Below, one piece after another: positions 19,933 through 32,600 of a stretch of 64,000 nucleotides of DNA. The notes under the pieces are model-generated. The model ran no database searches, had not been told where the DNA came from, and saw only the letters and a list, made by a program, of their open reading frames with translations. Position 1 is the first letter of the stretch; each line of letters starts with the position of its first letter. Source of the stretch: Mactra quadrangularis (taxonomy: Eukaryota > Mollusca > Bivalvia > Venerida > Mactridae); the NCBI GenBank assembly GCA_025267735.1, contig CM046298.1, positions 35,835,264 to 35,899,263 of the forward strand. Reading direction: 5' to 3'. Made by a program: the position numbers and the translations under genes.

Positions 19933-22393
19933 TATACGCCCGTTTTGAAAAATGTTATGATGTTGTCCGTCTGTCTGTCCGTGGACAATTGCTTGTCCGG
20001 ATGATAACTCAAGAAAGGATGTACCTAGGTTCCTCAAATTTTATGTGTAGACAGCCCTTGGGTGGAGGAGGTTCCCTATTGATTTGGAGACCCCAAGGTC
20101 GAAGGTCAAGGTCACTGGGACTTAAAGTAGGTAAAACTTGTCCGGACAATAACTGAACCACCAATGTACCTAGGTTCACCAAATTTTATGTGAGAGTAGC
20201 CCATGTGTCAAGGATATGCCCTATTGGTTTGGGGCCCCTGGGTCAAAGGTCAAGGTCACAGGGGCATCATATTGAAAAACCTTGTCCGGACGATAACTCA
20301 ACAACCACTTTACCTAGGTTCACCAAATTTTATGTGAAGGTTGCCAATGTGTCAAGGATGTGCCCTATAGGTTTATGGGACCCCAGGTTCAAAGGTCAAG
20401 GTCACAGTGGCATAATATGGAAAAACTTTGTCCGGACAATATCTGAACCACCAATGTACCTAGGTTCACCAAATTTTATGTGAGAGTAGCCCATGTGTCA
20501 AGGATATGCCCTATTGGTTTTGGGGCCCCTGGGTCAAAGGTCAAGGTCACAGGGGCATTATATTGAAAACCCTTGTGCGGACAATAACTTAACAAGGACT
20601 GTACCTAGGTTCACCAAATTTCATGTGAGAGTAGCCCATGTGTCAAGGATGTGCCTCATCAGTTTTGGGGAAACAGGGTCAAGTTTAAACCTTCAACCAG
20701 AAGATATCAAATTACCAAGCTGTGACTTCATATTGTCATTCAATATGTTAATAAAGTAAAATGGCAAACAATAAAAAATTTGTACGGACAATAACTGAAC
20801 CACCAATGTACCTAGGTTCACCAAATTTTATTCGAGGGTAGCCCTTGTGTCAGGGATATGCCCTATTGGTTTTGGGGCTCCTGGGTCAAAGATCAAGGAT
20901 ACAGGGGCATCATATTGAAAAACCTTGTCCGGACAATAACTCTGTTTACTCATTAACGACTGTACCTAGGTTCAAATAATTTTATGTGAAGGTAGCCCTT
21001 GTGTCAAGGATGTTCCCTTTTGGTTTTGGGGTCCCAGGTACAAAGGTCAAGGTCACAGAGGCATCATATGGAAAAACTTTGTCCAGACAATAACTGAACC
21101 ACCAATCTACCTAAGTTCGCCAAATTTTATGTGAGAGTAGCCCATGTGTCAAGATTATGCCCTAAAGGTTTTGGGACCCCTGGGTCAAAGGTCAAGGTCA
21201 CAGTGGCATCATATTGAAAAACATTGTCCAGGTAATAACTCAACAATGACTGTACCTAGGTTAACCAAATTTTAAGTAAGAGTAGCCCATGTGTCAAGGG
21301 TGTTCTCTTTTGGTTTTGGGGCCCCTGGGTCAAGTTAAACCTTCAACCAGAAGATATCAAATTACCAAGCAGTGACTTCAAATGTTCAATCAATGTGTTA
21401 ATAAAGTCAAAATGGCAAACAATGAAAATCTTGTCTAGACAATAACTGAACCACCAATGTACCTAGGTTCACCAAATTTTATGTGAGAGTAGCCCATGTG
21501 TCAAGGATATGCCCTATTGGTTTTGGGGCCCCTGGATCAAAGGTCAAGGTCACAGGGGCATTATATTGAAAAACCTTGTGCGGACAATAACTTATAATTT
21601 TATAACTTAATAAAGTCAAAATGGTAAACAATGGAAATAATGCTATATTTAATAAGTAACTTGAAATAAGTTCACCAAATTTTATGTGAGGGTCGCCCAT
21701 GTGTCAAGGATGTTCCCTATTGGTGTTGAGGCCCCTTGGTCAAAGGTGAAGGTCACAGGGGCCATCATATGGAAAATCCTTGTCCGGACAATAACTTAAC
21801 AATGATTGTACCTTGGTTAACAAATTTTATGTGGAGCAGCCCATTTGTCAAGGAGTAATGTGCTGATAGCTCTTTTGTAGAGGATGTTCCCTTTTGATTT
21901 GGAGACACCAGGGTCAAAAGTCAAAGTCACTGGGACTAAATTTGTATTGAAACATTTTCTGGACAATAACTCAATAATGATTGTACCTAGGTTCACAGAA
22001 TTTTATTTAAGGGTAGCCTAAATGTCTAGCATATGCCCCTTTGGTTTTAGGCCCTTGGTCAAAGGTCAAAGTCACAAGGAAATCATGAGGAAAAACCTTG
22101 TCCAACATCCAACTTTATCTAAGATCACCAAATTTTATGTATCAATACACTTTGGGTCAAGGGTGAGAACTTTTGGTTCTGAGGCCCCAGGGTCAAGGTC
22201 ACTGGAAGTTTGTATGGGAAAACTTTGTGCCGGTGATAACTCAACCATGGCTGTACCTAGGTTCTCAAAATCTTTGCTTTGGATACCCCTTCAGTTAAGG
22301 ATGGGACCTATTCTGAGATCCCGGGGTCATTGGTCAAGGTCACAGGGACTTCATAAGAGATAGAACACAGCATGAACTGCACACGGGCGTATA
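19933..22393. repeat. Bounded 145-bp satellite-like array with terminal inverted repeats
   Basis: About 15 degenerate units with a period of 144-146 bp. Each unit reads roughly TTGTCCGGACAATAACT..ACCTAGGTTCACCAAATTTTATGTG..GTCAAAGGTCAAGGTCACAGG. The array is bounded by TATACGCCCGT (19933-19943) and its inverse ACGGGCGTATA (22383-22393). An extra spacer starting AAACCTTCAACCAGAAG appears twice, about 650 bp apart (20687 and 21337), giving a higher-order repeat. Bivalve genomes hold dispersed elements with tandem-repeat cores (for example pearl-type). The match to those is an inference. The several short open frames across it are products of the repeat. Confidence 0.85.
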
Positions 22394-22403
22394 ATGCCCC
22401 GCC

Positions 22404-23046
22404 CAGCGGAGCTCTTGTTTTATTTATAATTGTTTTCCTTAATACTTAAACTGCCTTTCAGAAATATGAATTAATACTTCAACTTCTTTATTTCTTAAAT
22501 AATGGTCTATCAACCACACCTAATGTAACAAGGTTCATAACTCAAAATTTTAATATTTATGATTATCTTCCCTTGAATGTTGATGTGATAATACATTTTT
22601 ACAATAATTTCTTTATTAATTACATATTAAAAACCCTATAGTACTTTTACTCACTTTCAAATTTTCCCACCTATTTTTGTCTATTTACACATACATGTAC
22701 TAGATTATTAATTGTAATGTATATTGTATATGTTCTCTTTATGTATGTGTGTATTATTTGTAATATATTTTGTACTTTATATATTTTATGTCCTGAACTT
22801 CATTGTGTTGTCTTTCGGAGAATATATACTTCGCATTCATGGTTTCATTGTAATGCACTATAAAAAATGCATGCATATGTTTATTTATTGTCATGTAATT
22901 TACAAATCTACTTTTTTGTTATTTTTGTAAATTTAACACTATTCTAATGTATGTAATGTATTTGTAAATCCTATCCAAAAAACGGAAATAAAATGTATAT
23001 AACTCACACATACATCAGTTTTGTTTCTCATCTGCAAAAAATAAGT
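22404..23046. other. AT-rich spacer
   Basis: Nothing recognised. Short hydrophobic open frames here have the composition of AT-rich noise. Confidence 0.45.
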
Positions 23047-23389
23047 AGAGGATATTCGTCAAGTTTGGTGTAAGATTGATTTTTATTTCACCAAGTGAGC
23101 TCAGAAAACATATTTTCACGAGTGGCATAGCCACAAGTGAAAATGTCACTCTCTGAGTGCACGAGTTGAAATAAAAATCATACACAAAAGTTGACAAATA
23201 TTCTGTTTCTTTCATGCTTAGTTTGTCGCTTTATTTGATGTATTTCACACAAATTATAATGTGACATCATTTCTACTCCAAGATGACGTATAAGGTTATA
23301 TTTTCACTGCGATGAAAATATAAAATTTATATTTTCATCGTTTATTTTCATCGAATAACGTGATGTTTCATCGTAAAGCATGAAAGAAA
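23047..23389. mobile_element. 343-bp foldback MITE, intact copy
   Basis: The left half (about 23047-23210) is a long hairpin. GATATTCGTCAAGTTTGGTG near the start is inverted as ACAAAAGTTGACAAATATTC near its end, with GTGGCATAGCCAC at the centre. The right half is bracketed by TTTCTTTCATGCTTA (about 23203) and its inverse TAAAGCATGAAAGAAA (23374-23389). A second copy in reverse orientation, split by nested insertions, occupies 50010-50177 and 53497-53673 (345 bp in total). Confidence 0.8.
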
Positions 23390-24480
23390 TTATTTGATTA
23401 TATATTCATATTTGTTACATATATATCTTTTATACCCCAAGGGCTGTATTATCAAGGGACTTACGACTGATTTTAGTTGTTAACAATTCTATATAGTTAT
23501 GCTAAATTTTAGTAAGATTTTTGATAATACTATGCCCAGGATTGTACACCAGAGTGAACTTAACTAGCAACATTTTAGCTAGTAGGGTGATAATGCAATT
23601 TTAAAAGTCTAACTGTAGTGTATATTTGCTGCTTTCCATATTTTTCAAGACCATTTGATGAGACAGATACTGTTATAGTATATTTTGTTATGATCTATTC
23701 AAGTCTATTTTACCCTTATGGGTTACTCAACAGAATCAAAAGGATGTAGCCATTTTTATCTCCAGCTGATTGAAATGTGGTAATGGTCTCACCTACGGTC
23801 TTGGCATTCATGAGTTTGACACAATCACAGACCATAGAAATTATGAACTTATGGAGGTTTTTTGGCATCATTGTCTAAGCTGACATATAGCTGAAGTTTC
23901 CATTTAAAATTCCATATAAAATGGCACAGACTGCACAGTGTGACAGTCTTTATTAGTAATACCTTTAGTGGCAAAGTCGGTATACAAGTACATTTTAAGC
24001 ATCCTAAATAAAAAAGATATTCAGTACACTAAAATGCACTTATGAGTTTAACATATTGTGTGTGAAGTTTGACCCAAACCCAACCTTTATGCAAGAATAT
24101 TCATTTTTTTAAATATGATTGTAGTATTAATGCTCGATTACACCGTGGCCGTGATGATTATGTGTTGAAATTTAACACATAAACCTACTTACATAATTTT
24201 ACAACCGCTGCCGAAGTGAAGAATAGGTGTGGTACTGATTTTCATCGTAATATGTTTCATTGGATAATAATTAGATGCAAATGTGAAAGGTCGATTGGAG
24301 TCAAAATTGACACACAAAATTTCATTAGATTAGTTTCCATATCAATTGCAGAGGAATGGTTGTACCAAACACAAGTTCATTTTCAATGAAATATCACATG
24401 ATATTTAGTAGGTAATTTTAATTTGCTAGAGATAAAAAAGATCACTTATATAATATTCATTTATTTGCCAATAGTAATAC
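23390..24480. other. Intergenic, nothing recognised
   Basis: AT-rich. No coding segment longer than chance and no repeat partner found elsewhere in the window. Confidence 0.4.
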
Positions 24481-24484
24481 CATA

Positions 24485-24670
24485 AAATTTTAAAAATCAA
24501 ATACATATATGCTATTGTTCGCTTTTTCTCAACTGTCAAAACATGAATAATTTCACTGTGACTTCATGCTCTTTGTCCAACATTCGTGATATTTAGATAG
24601 TGTGCAATCATTCACCGTGATATTATTCAAACTTAGGCAGTTGGAAAAAAGGACTATATAATGCAAATAA
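24485..24670. mobile_element. MITE with CTCAACTGTCAAAACATGAA ends, copy 1
   Basis: The left arm TTTTTCTCAACTGTCAAAAC, followed by ATGAATAATTTCAC, is inverted in degraded form at the right (GTGATATTATTCAAACTTAGG, then CAGTTGGAAAAAAGGAC). The copy at 39340-39580 has the same arms. Confidence 0.6.
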
Positions 24671-24749
24671 AACATAATCACAAAATGTGAAACAATATGT
24701 ATGTATGCCATAATGTATTTTATAGTTGATACCTCCTTCTGTATCAGAA

Positions 24750-24943
24750 GAGCATACTTAGCAAATTCTTCCGCTAGTGACTGACTACTGTCCTACAGGA
24801 ATTAAAATCAGTGGTAGGAGGGAGAATGGCTGTTGAAATTATTTTGATGACAAAGCTTCACCAAAGTATGCCCAGCCCAGGAATCAAACCCACAGCCCCT
24901 CGATCAGTAAACTTGTTTGCTACCAATTGAACTAGCCTTGCAT
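24750..24943 (-). mobile_element. tRNA-derived SINE, same family as 6955-7268, 3'-shortened
   Basis: The minus strand begins GCAAGGCTAGTTCAATTGGT, with GTGGGTTTGATTCCTGGGC as B box, then the shared GGAGAATGG..CACTGATT..GTAGGACAGTAGTCAGTCA body in the order seen in the 7-kb copy. The distal tail is lost. It is more diverged than the 7-kb copy. Confidence 0.75.
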
Positions 24944-26014
24944 CTCAATAGAATTGAACAGCAAAAAAAATTGAATCTGACAAAGTTACTCTTTGCCGAA
25001 ATCGTTTTTTAAAGCAACAAATTCCCAGTTCTCAATAATTACAAGCATGTTACTTCCAAAGGAGTTATACTTGCAAATGGATAAGAGTATTGATGTGAAA
25101 TCGGATTATGTTACATGGTTGGCATATTGACGGCCAATTGAGCACTGGCTGGGCCAGCGGTCATTACTGGGTTAAACCAATACTGGTCAATTGAAAGTCA
25201 GTTAACAAATGGTCATTTACCAAACCAATGATAGTTTAATAGCTATATTTCCTTGTATCTAACTATAATGGCCTTTAAAGTTTTTATCATATCTATTCTT
25301 GATAGAAGTTTTTCATAAGATGTTTCTTCAAGTCATAATTTGCAATTTTTTAAGAATAAAAAAGCAATAACTAAAAAAAATTCATCCACAGTTATGTCCA
25401 TTCATAATGGTGTTGATATAGTACCAACAATTAAGTATACAAACTTTAGTCAAATATCTTGATCAGTATTGAAGGTAATCTACATAGGAAAGACTTTAAC
25501 CTCATATTTGCTTATTTCTAAGTATAAAGGAGCAATTACTCAAAAATAATTCATACACAGATATCCCCTTTCACAGTATGGTTAATATAGCCCACTAACT
25601 AAGTATACCAACTTCAAATAAAATAACTTGGATATGGTTGAAGATATAAGAGTCTCAAAAAAACTGAAAGCCAACGCGGACACATAAGTGATAGCAATAG
25701 CATTCAATTTCCTTGAAAAGTCGAGCTAATGAGTGACTCCATGGAAACAGAACAAGTAAATTAATTCTGGATATGGGATTTTTTTCTGCTACAATACTTC
25801 AGAAACCAAATTAATGAAATTTGGTATGTAAGATGCTCTCTATACATTGACCATATTCAAATGATATTCTTCTCTATTATAATGTTTGATTGCTATAGTA
25901 ACAGAGAATGAAAATATGATACTTTGAAATACAACCAACAAGATAATAAAAAAGGCTTTTTAACAATGCAGTGTTGGACTTAATATTAGCATATCAGAAT
26001 ACTTAGAATAGAGC
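24944..26014. other. Intergenic, nothing recognised
   Basis: AT-rich sequence. No gene or clear repeat. Confidence 0.4.
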
Positions 26015-26130
26015 ATAATAATAATAACAACTTTATCTTACAAGGCTATACAATTGTATAAATCCAGTTTTCCATGGGGACCTCTGGTAAATCATGCACA
26101 ATTTATTTACAAATATTTATAAAGTAAAAT
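26015..26130 (-). mobile_element. Possible LINE 3' tail
   Basis: On the minus strand a run ending CTTGTAAGATAAAGTTGTTA followed by (TTA)n has the form of a jockey/CR1-type retrotransposon 3' end, as at 41880. No reverse transcriptase coding is visible upstream, so only the tail is called. Confidence 0.35.
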
Positions 26131-28250
26131 ACCTAAAGAGTCCACCAAAAGTTAGAGACAAAAGAAATACTTAAATTTAAATGATCATTTTTGTAGAATT
26201 ATAATTTTCAATACATTTAACATGGTTTGTGATAAAATCAAACCACATGTCAATGAAAGCAGCATATTTATAAGATTGAGCATCTGACATCTAAAACTAT
26301 GTTTATTGTATTTATTTCCATTACTTAGTTTGTATGCTATTTTATGTAGACTCATTTATAAGTATAATGATAAAGAAAAAAGTAACAAAACTAAAACACA
26401 TTTTTAAATAAACATTAATCAAACTTAAGATGAAGTTACTAAGTTATGAGGCGAATTTAACAAAAATCTATACACCTTTCATAAATGAACCTATTGTTGT
26501 TGAACAATCTATATTAATTCCTAGTACATAGGCAAAAGTAGTTAAATCTTTTGACTTGTCACTCCAATATTAATCAAACCATAAGAAAATGATTTCTTAT
26601 TTAAAATCATTTGACTTGAAAACAATATCTAACTAATAGATCTTGCAGGAAGTCCCTTACTTCTAAGATTAGAAGTAATATTTTCCATGTAGCAGTTTCA
26701 AGAAATGTATATTGTAATGTATATATATGGAGGTGGCGTTATTGTCAAACTGCTGTCATTTACTAGGAGATAAAAGTGCATATGAACTTTTATAAACTTT
26801 CATATTTGATTATTTGCAACAGAGCATTTTCCAACTCATTCTTGATGTGCATTCAATATTCCATATTCAAATTGCACAATCTCTGGGGCCTGAAAAATAA
26901 ATCAAAATAAATCATAACCAATATGCAAGGCTACATATTTTATAAAGAAAGAACATTATCTATTTCATATAGTCAATTTGAAAAATATGCACAGTGAATT
27001 TATGTGATACCAATGGAATACAAAATAGAAATTAAGCTATTTATAACACCTCTAATGAAAAAGAAATATGTATGTGTTTCACTTATTTTATTCATTTTAT
27101 GCATTGCAATTTAAAGGGAAAGTAGATTGCAATGGAAAGATGAATGTGGTTCCCATATTTAAAACAGTAGACTTGATAACATCATATATAAGATGTAGTC
27201 TTGTAGTGTATAAACTTACTCAAAATTACATAATCATAATTATTGGATAATACCAAGTCAATGATACATTGATATAATTACAATATATTTACATCTTCAT
27301 ACAAAGGCTTGTTAAATTAGTAACTAATACTTAAATGTAGTAAGAAATTATTGAAGTTCAGTGACTGAAGAAATATCATTAGCAATTATTCATGGACATT
27401 CATAGTATCTATAAACCTAATGTGTTTGCGACTACTTACACAAGATCATCCATTTAAATGTAAAGTATATAGGTTCAAAAAAAGTAGAAAGTCTAAAGCC
27501 TACCTTTAGAACCATCCTTATTCAACTTTATTTCTCTACTAACATTCATATTGTTATCTTATGAAGCCAGAACAATTCTCACCCTGTATATGATTGGTGA
27601 ATATGCAAAGCTTATTTCACAATACATCACAAAATAATTTGTGAGACTTCCAATTCAGCAGTTCTTCTGCAATCAAAACAAAAATCTAAATTTTATACCC
27701 TTATTTGTTTTATTAATCACTCATATTGCACAATAGTGATGTGTCAATAATAATTTTACGGCAACAGTGACAAAATCATTTCCTACTAAATTAATCACAA
27801 TAAACATTATGGAATCCAACTTCAGGTTAAATATCATATATGGATACCCATATTACTTAGATTTACCATTTATGTGATAAATGTTTACAAAATGTATGGT
27901 CCATACATTCATAATTAATCACTCACAAAAATAAAATATACAAATGGTTCAACATTAAAATTACATGTAGACCATTCATGATTGTTTTCTCACCTCAGCA
28001 TGTTATTAAATTTTCATCAGAGCTCAGCAATATGCCCTATCCACAATAATGATTAGGTGAAACTAGAAACAGCTTTTACATGATTATAATCTGCACTAAG
28101 TTTTTCATGTGAATTCCCACAGACCTTGACCTATTAAAACAGAGCCACTAAATCAGTAAGCATTTCCTTGCCCCAAGCTACCCACAATTAATATTTTGGT
28201 GAACGGACATACAGGTATTGTTAAGTTATTGTTCAGACATGCAATTAATT
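26131..28250. other. Intergenic, nothing recognised
   Basis: AT-rich. Open frames are short and without family features. Confidence 0.4.
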
Positions 28251-28254
28251 ATGA

Positions 28255-28322
28255 ATAGGCAGGCAGGCAGAGGCAAGCAGAGGCAGGCAGGCAGGGGCAA
28301 GCAGACAGGCAGGCAGGCAGCC
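28255..28322. repeat. (AGGC)n-type microsatellite
   Basis: An imperfect AGGCAGGCAGAGGCAAGC tetranucleotide array, about 68 bp, purine-rich on the plus strand. Confidence 0.8.
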
Positions 28323-28559
28323 CTTTATTGAACAGCATATAAAAATTGTAGACCTACTTACTCAAAAGGATCAACAAATGATGATGACATCTTCTTCTAC
28401 CCAGTCACTCTACCAAATTAAAAGACACTCTCACAGTTTCACTTTTTAGGTCTGAAAATGAAAATTTATTTCTTAGAATATTATTTTCATGACCAAACAA
28501 AAATGTTGACATTCCATCCACTGATATCAAAATTGTGCAGTACCCATACCTGATAACTT

Positions 28560-28890
28560 TTGAACATAAAATGTCATGTGGACCTTGCGGGGGGGACAGG
28601 GGGGGTGGACGCCCCTGAAATTTCCAAAATATGCTTGTTCATAAGTGTATTTAGAACCTGTAAGCAATTTTAAGTAGCATGATGCATTTTTTTCTCGGTC
28701 TCACTTCCCTGATAGAAAAAAATCTTTGCTTGGGCAATTATAGGGGGGGGGGGGGGGCGTACGCAGGGTCCTCCCCCCCTTGGACCCGCCTATGTACTGT
28801 GTATAACATGGTTGTTTTTTCCAGTTTGGACCCCCTAGAAAAGTTCAGACACCCTAGAAAAAATTCCTGGGTCCACCCCTGAATGATACA
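28560..28890. repeat. G-rich dispersed repeat with long G runs
   Basis: Contains GGGGGGG runs at about 28588-28606 and a run of at least 16 G at about 28743-28758, followed by GCGTACGCAGGGTCC and CCTTGGACCCGCCTATG. The segment TTTGCTTGGGCAATT..GGGGGGCGTACGC recurs at 47680-47740. GGGTGGACGCCCCTG (about 28604) and GGGTCCACCCCTG (28869) suggest a foldback element of about 280 bp. Confidence 0.55.
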
Positions 28891-30850
28891 CCAACCCTAA
28901 CCAATACATTTAAAAATATAATACAGGTAAAACTGGGTTAAACTTTAGCAAGTTTTGACAAGTTGACAGTAAACTGGTCAGTCAATGGTTGTTTGTGAAT
29001 ATTTAAATCCATGTTTATTTTTGTTTAATACTGCCATAAACATTTGTTAACCTTTAACATTTAGAAATATAACATTAAAAGAACACGTACTGCAACACAT
29101 TAAAAGAGCTAAACGTATCAACAAAATTCTCTTAGAAGTAAACAATGACGGGGTCGAAATGTCATGGGACGAAGCGCCATGATTTAAACGATCTACAATG
29201 AAGCCGTTTTGTAAGCTTTACATTGTACATAGTAAATTATAAGAAGAACAAAAGTCAAAACTCATTATTATTATACAGAACAACTAACGACACAATGATG
29301 TTAACAGTTGATTGGCCAAATTCTTAGTTAAATTTCGATTCGACGGAGCCTTACCTCTCATTCTCGAGTCAAGCAACGATTTTGTTAGATTTCATCCGTC
29401 TTCAAGGCCATAGACAGCTACAACTCATGTTATCTCACGCATTCCTCTCATATATGCACTCTTCAAGACCCGAAGTTTATATTGCATATTTATTTTCGTC
29501 GCTTAAATGTCGCAAGTTCCGTTTCTTTTGACTGACGCTCTCTTTACTTTCTCTATCGATTTCCACCATTTTGTAAACACAGGTAAATTATGCGTGTCAC
29601 GAAAGGTCACGGAGATATCGCCTGTCCTCGTTTCGCTCCGTATACACTCGGATATCTCCGGTCGGCTTAAAAAAACTGGCAGTTTTTTTAAGAAAATAAA
29701 ATTTAAAACCGTTTTATTTATAGGACAGCGTTGGTAAAGGGAAGTTGATTGTAGCTCAATGATGTTTGTTTGGGATGTTTTATAAAGCTATAATGTCGAT
29801 TTTAGCTTACGGGATGCGTAGAAATGTGCAAAATATGCGCATAACCCATCTTTAATCAAACCATCCCCATGAGACGAATCGTTATACTGTACTTATAACT
29901 TGTTATATTTACAGACTCTCATTCTAATACCAAGTCTTTTTGCAAGTCGCAATGCATGGAATCAAATTGTGATAGGAGTACAAACGACGTGTTGTTACAT
30001 ATCTGCGATTTATGATGCTTACATCAATATTTAAATTGTACTCTAATGTTTGATGACTATAGGAATGCATATTGGCGTCTGTTCAATTATATCGTAGTAA
30101 TATAAGTCAGCGTTGAAAATTATTCCAATTTCGGGGTATGTGGGTAAAAGTTCCAAATTTCCCAAATCTTGAATTCCCTGATTTTTATTATTTCATCAAA
30201 AGGAACTTTGTAAAACTAATGAACTGACTTTATTTCATATACAAACTTTTGTTTATTATATCTTGCAAAACCAGAGAAATAGATAACATCCAATTCCCTG
30301 GCAAAACCTCTTTCTTGAAAAAAAACTGTCCAAATTTAGGTCCTGAACCAGTAGTTCTATAAAAATAATATTTTTCGCCCCAACTGATTATCATGTCGCT
30401 GATTAACTTCAAAATAAGACACCTTTATGTTAAAAGTACACAAATATAATATGCACTGTTTATTTTACGAGCTATACCTAGTAGGTATCTCAGGGTGTTT
30501 TTATTCACTGGTCGTTCGCTCGATGATACTCTTAATTCAACCGTCTATACTCCAATGTTATGGCTCTTTGTTTGCTCCTTTTATTCGTTCTTTGCGGTAA
30601 TTACCACGTTTATTTCATGTTCAAAAGTATCGGTCGCGACTTTTTACTCATTGTAAAATACTTTGTACAAAGAAAGACAACTGAGTCATGAACTAAAGTC
30701 AGACCATTTTACGAGTTGTCTCCCTTTCATAACTCGTACGTTTGAACTAAAAAAAAATTCAGAAAACCACTGACGTCGTTGAACTCGCTAAGTACAAAGA
30801 TGGGTATATATTTACCATCTTTTGCTCATTTTAGTCTAAGAAACTTTGGA
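28891..30850. other. Intergenic, nothing recognised
   Basis: CpG-containing stretch around 29140-29660 with short open frames on the plus strand. No protein family can be recognised. Confidence 0.4.
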
Positions 30851-30854
30851 GGTA

Positions 30855-31275
30855 TTCCGGAGTCAGAATATCAGGTGACCGGCTACGCCGGACTCGAGGC
30901 TTAGCACTGAGGAGCCTTAACATACGTGTTTGGTGTTTGAATAACCAATAAAATAACAATTTGCTAGTTGTGTTGATTGTAAATAAGGTGTGACATTATT
31001 TATAAAAGTGACTATGCCATATACGATGTATCTTTGATTTTCTTCGAAACGCTGCCAATATCTTTACTGCAGTATATGGAATGAATGCGCAATGAACTCG
31101 ACAAAAGTGGTACAATCTTGTTTTGTAACCGAGCTAAAATATATTAACACATAGGTGAATTGCTAATGAAGTCTCGTAGTTATAATTAGCATTTTCCTGT
31201 TTTGTAAGTTAACGAAAGTGAAATTGTGTACAGCTAACAATCTTGTTAATAAACTCCATGTACCCGTTAAAAATG
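30855..31275 (+). repeat. About 420-bp dispersed repeat, copy 1
   Basis: Matches 59965-60395 in the same orientation. Shared words include CCGGACTCGAGGCTTAG, AATGCGCAATGAACTC, ACAAAAGTG, ATTGCTAATGAAGTCT and AAATTGTGTACAGCTAACAA. No coding frame and no clear terminal repeats. Confidence 0.7.
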
Positions 31276-31759
31276 TACTTAACATCAATGGATTGGTATT
31301 CCTGTAATTATAAGCGATCATTTATCTTACAATTCAATGATTATTGTATAAAAAAACCCGAAAATATCCAACGATTTTGTCTTCATGTGCCGCACTATAT
31401 TCTGTTGCGTACCAAATCGCCGAATTCTGCGATGGGTTGTGCGCCTTATTATAGAGGTGATATCTTCACATTCTTTACATAGAATGGTAAAAACGACGAA
31501 GATCGGTCTTACAGCTAGGCCTACTTGTCATAAAACACTCTGACTGAAATACAACGTGAACACACAAAGGTTAAACTTGTAAAAACTTGTTTGTGCTCAA
31601 CAAGTTACTTGGGGTATAATCTGCCCGTTGGTATTAACTAAATAGCAATTTTTATTAGCGATTTACATTCGTGATAATGAATACTTACCGAAAGAAGATG
31701 GTGTTGACATTACTTACTACTGTTTTATGTACATATACAATGTACACTTAACAAAACAA

Positions 31760-32010
31760 GTATACTTGTGTGTTTGGGCTAATATCCAACAAATATAGTT
31801 TAAAGACAAAACAACATTATGTTTATTTCATTACATAGAACACAATATTTAACAAATAATAACAAAAACATACTTGTATGTTTGGGCTAATATCTAAGTT
31901 GATGTTTGTCCGATTTAAGTCAAATTTTCAACAAATATAGTTTAAAGACGAAACAACATTATGTTTATTTCATTACATAGAACACAAGATTTAACAAATA
32001 ATAACAAAAA
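31760..32010. repeat. Imperfect tandem duplication (about 111 and 140 bp)
   Basis: CTTGTGTGTTTGGGCTAATAT to AATAATAACAAAAACA is repeated at once from about 31871. The second unit holds about 30 extra bases (TAAGTTGATGTTTGTCCG, then ATTTAAGTCAAATTTT) that split the repeat. The duplication borders a Tc1 transposase relic. Confidence 0.75.
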
Positions 32011-32069
32011 CATCACAGTGTGTGAAAAAGGCAAAGTAACAAAAGAGGATTTGCGTGACAAAGTTAATG

Positions 32070-32600
32070 TAGTAAATGATAATGGCATCCGGGTAATTGT
32101 GTGTGCGACTCACACAAATAACAATTGTGGTCTCCATGGCTGTTGAGAACCGCTTGACATCGCGTTCTCATGGATCTCCAATACTGATTGAAGTGATTCT
32201 GACGTATTCTTGCCCATTTGCGTACAATCTTTCCGCGTAACTCAGCTAGGAGTTAAGATGCAACATCACGGCGTACCCTGCGGTTCAATTTATCCAATAC
32301 GTGTTCTTTTACGTTTAGCAACAGATTTCGGCGGTCTGCACATCAGCATGATGTTACTGTCATGTGGTTGTTCTGTTGTCGCTCTTGCTGTGTGGGCCGG
32401 CTCGCCATCTATTTTGACAACCCAATAGCTATTCCTTGCTGTTCTATCATTAGCCGAACTATTTTATGTTTTTTGGATGTGTGGGTCGTAATACTGTCCA
32501 CAGTGACGATGTGCAATTTTGATTCGCACCAGTCACGATTTCCTTGTGCATTGAATGGATTTCATCAATTCACGGTTTAACGCACCTGATAGATTACTTT
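32070..32600 (-). pseudogene. Decayed Tc1/mariner transposase, C-terminal part
   Basis: The minus strand translates in shifting frames to DGEPAHTARATTEQ (around 32410, the second catalytic Asp block typical of Tc1 elements, usually DGAPxHTA) and to ELRGKIVRKWARIRQNHFNQ, then YWRSMRTRCQAVLNSHG (around 32230-32130, the family's conserved C-terminal region). Stops and frameshifts between them show that it is dead. Terminal repeats were not found. The N-terminal HTH and first Asp are not recognised. Confidence 0.65.

Noticed and set aside
19902..20759. Three overlapping plus-strand open frames of 84-97 codons
   Set aside because: They lie in the 145-bp array and encode versions of the same repeat unit, with no codon conservation beyond that of the DNA repeat.
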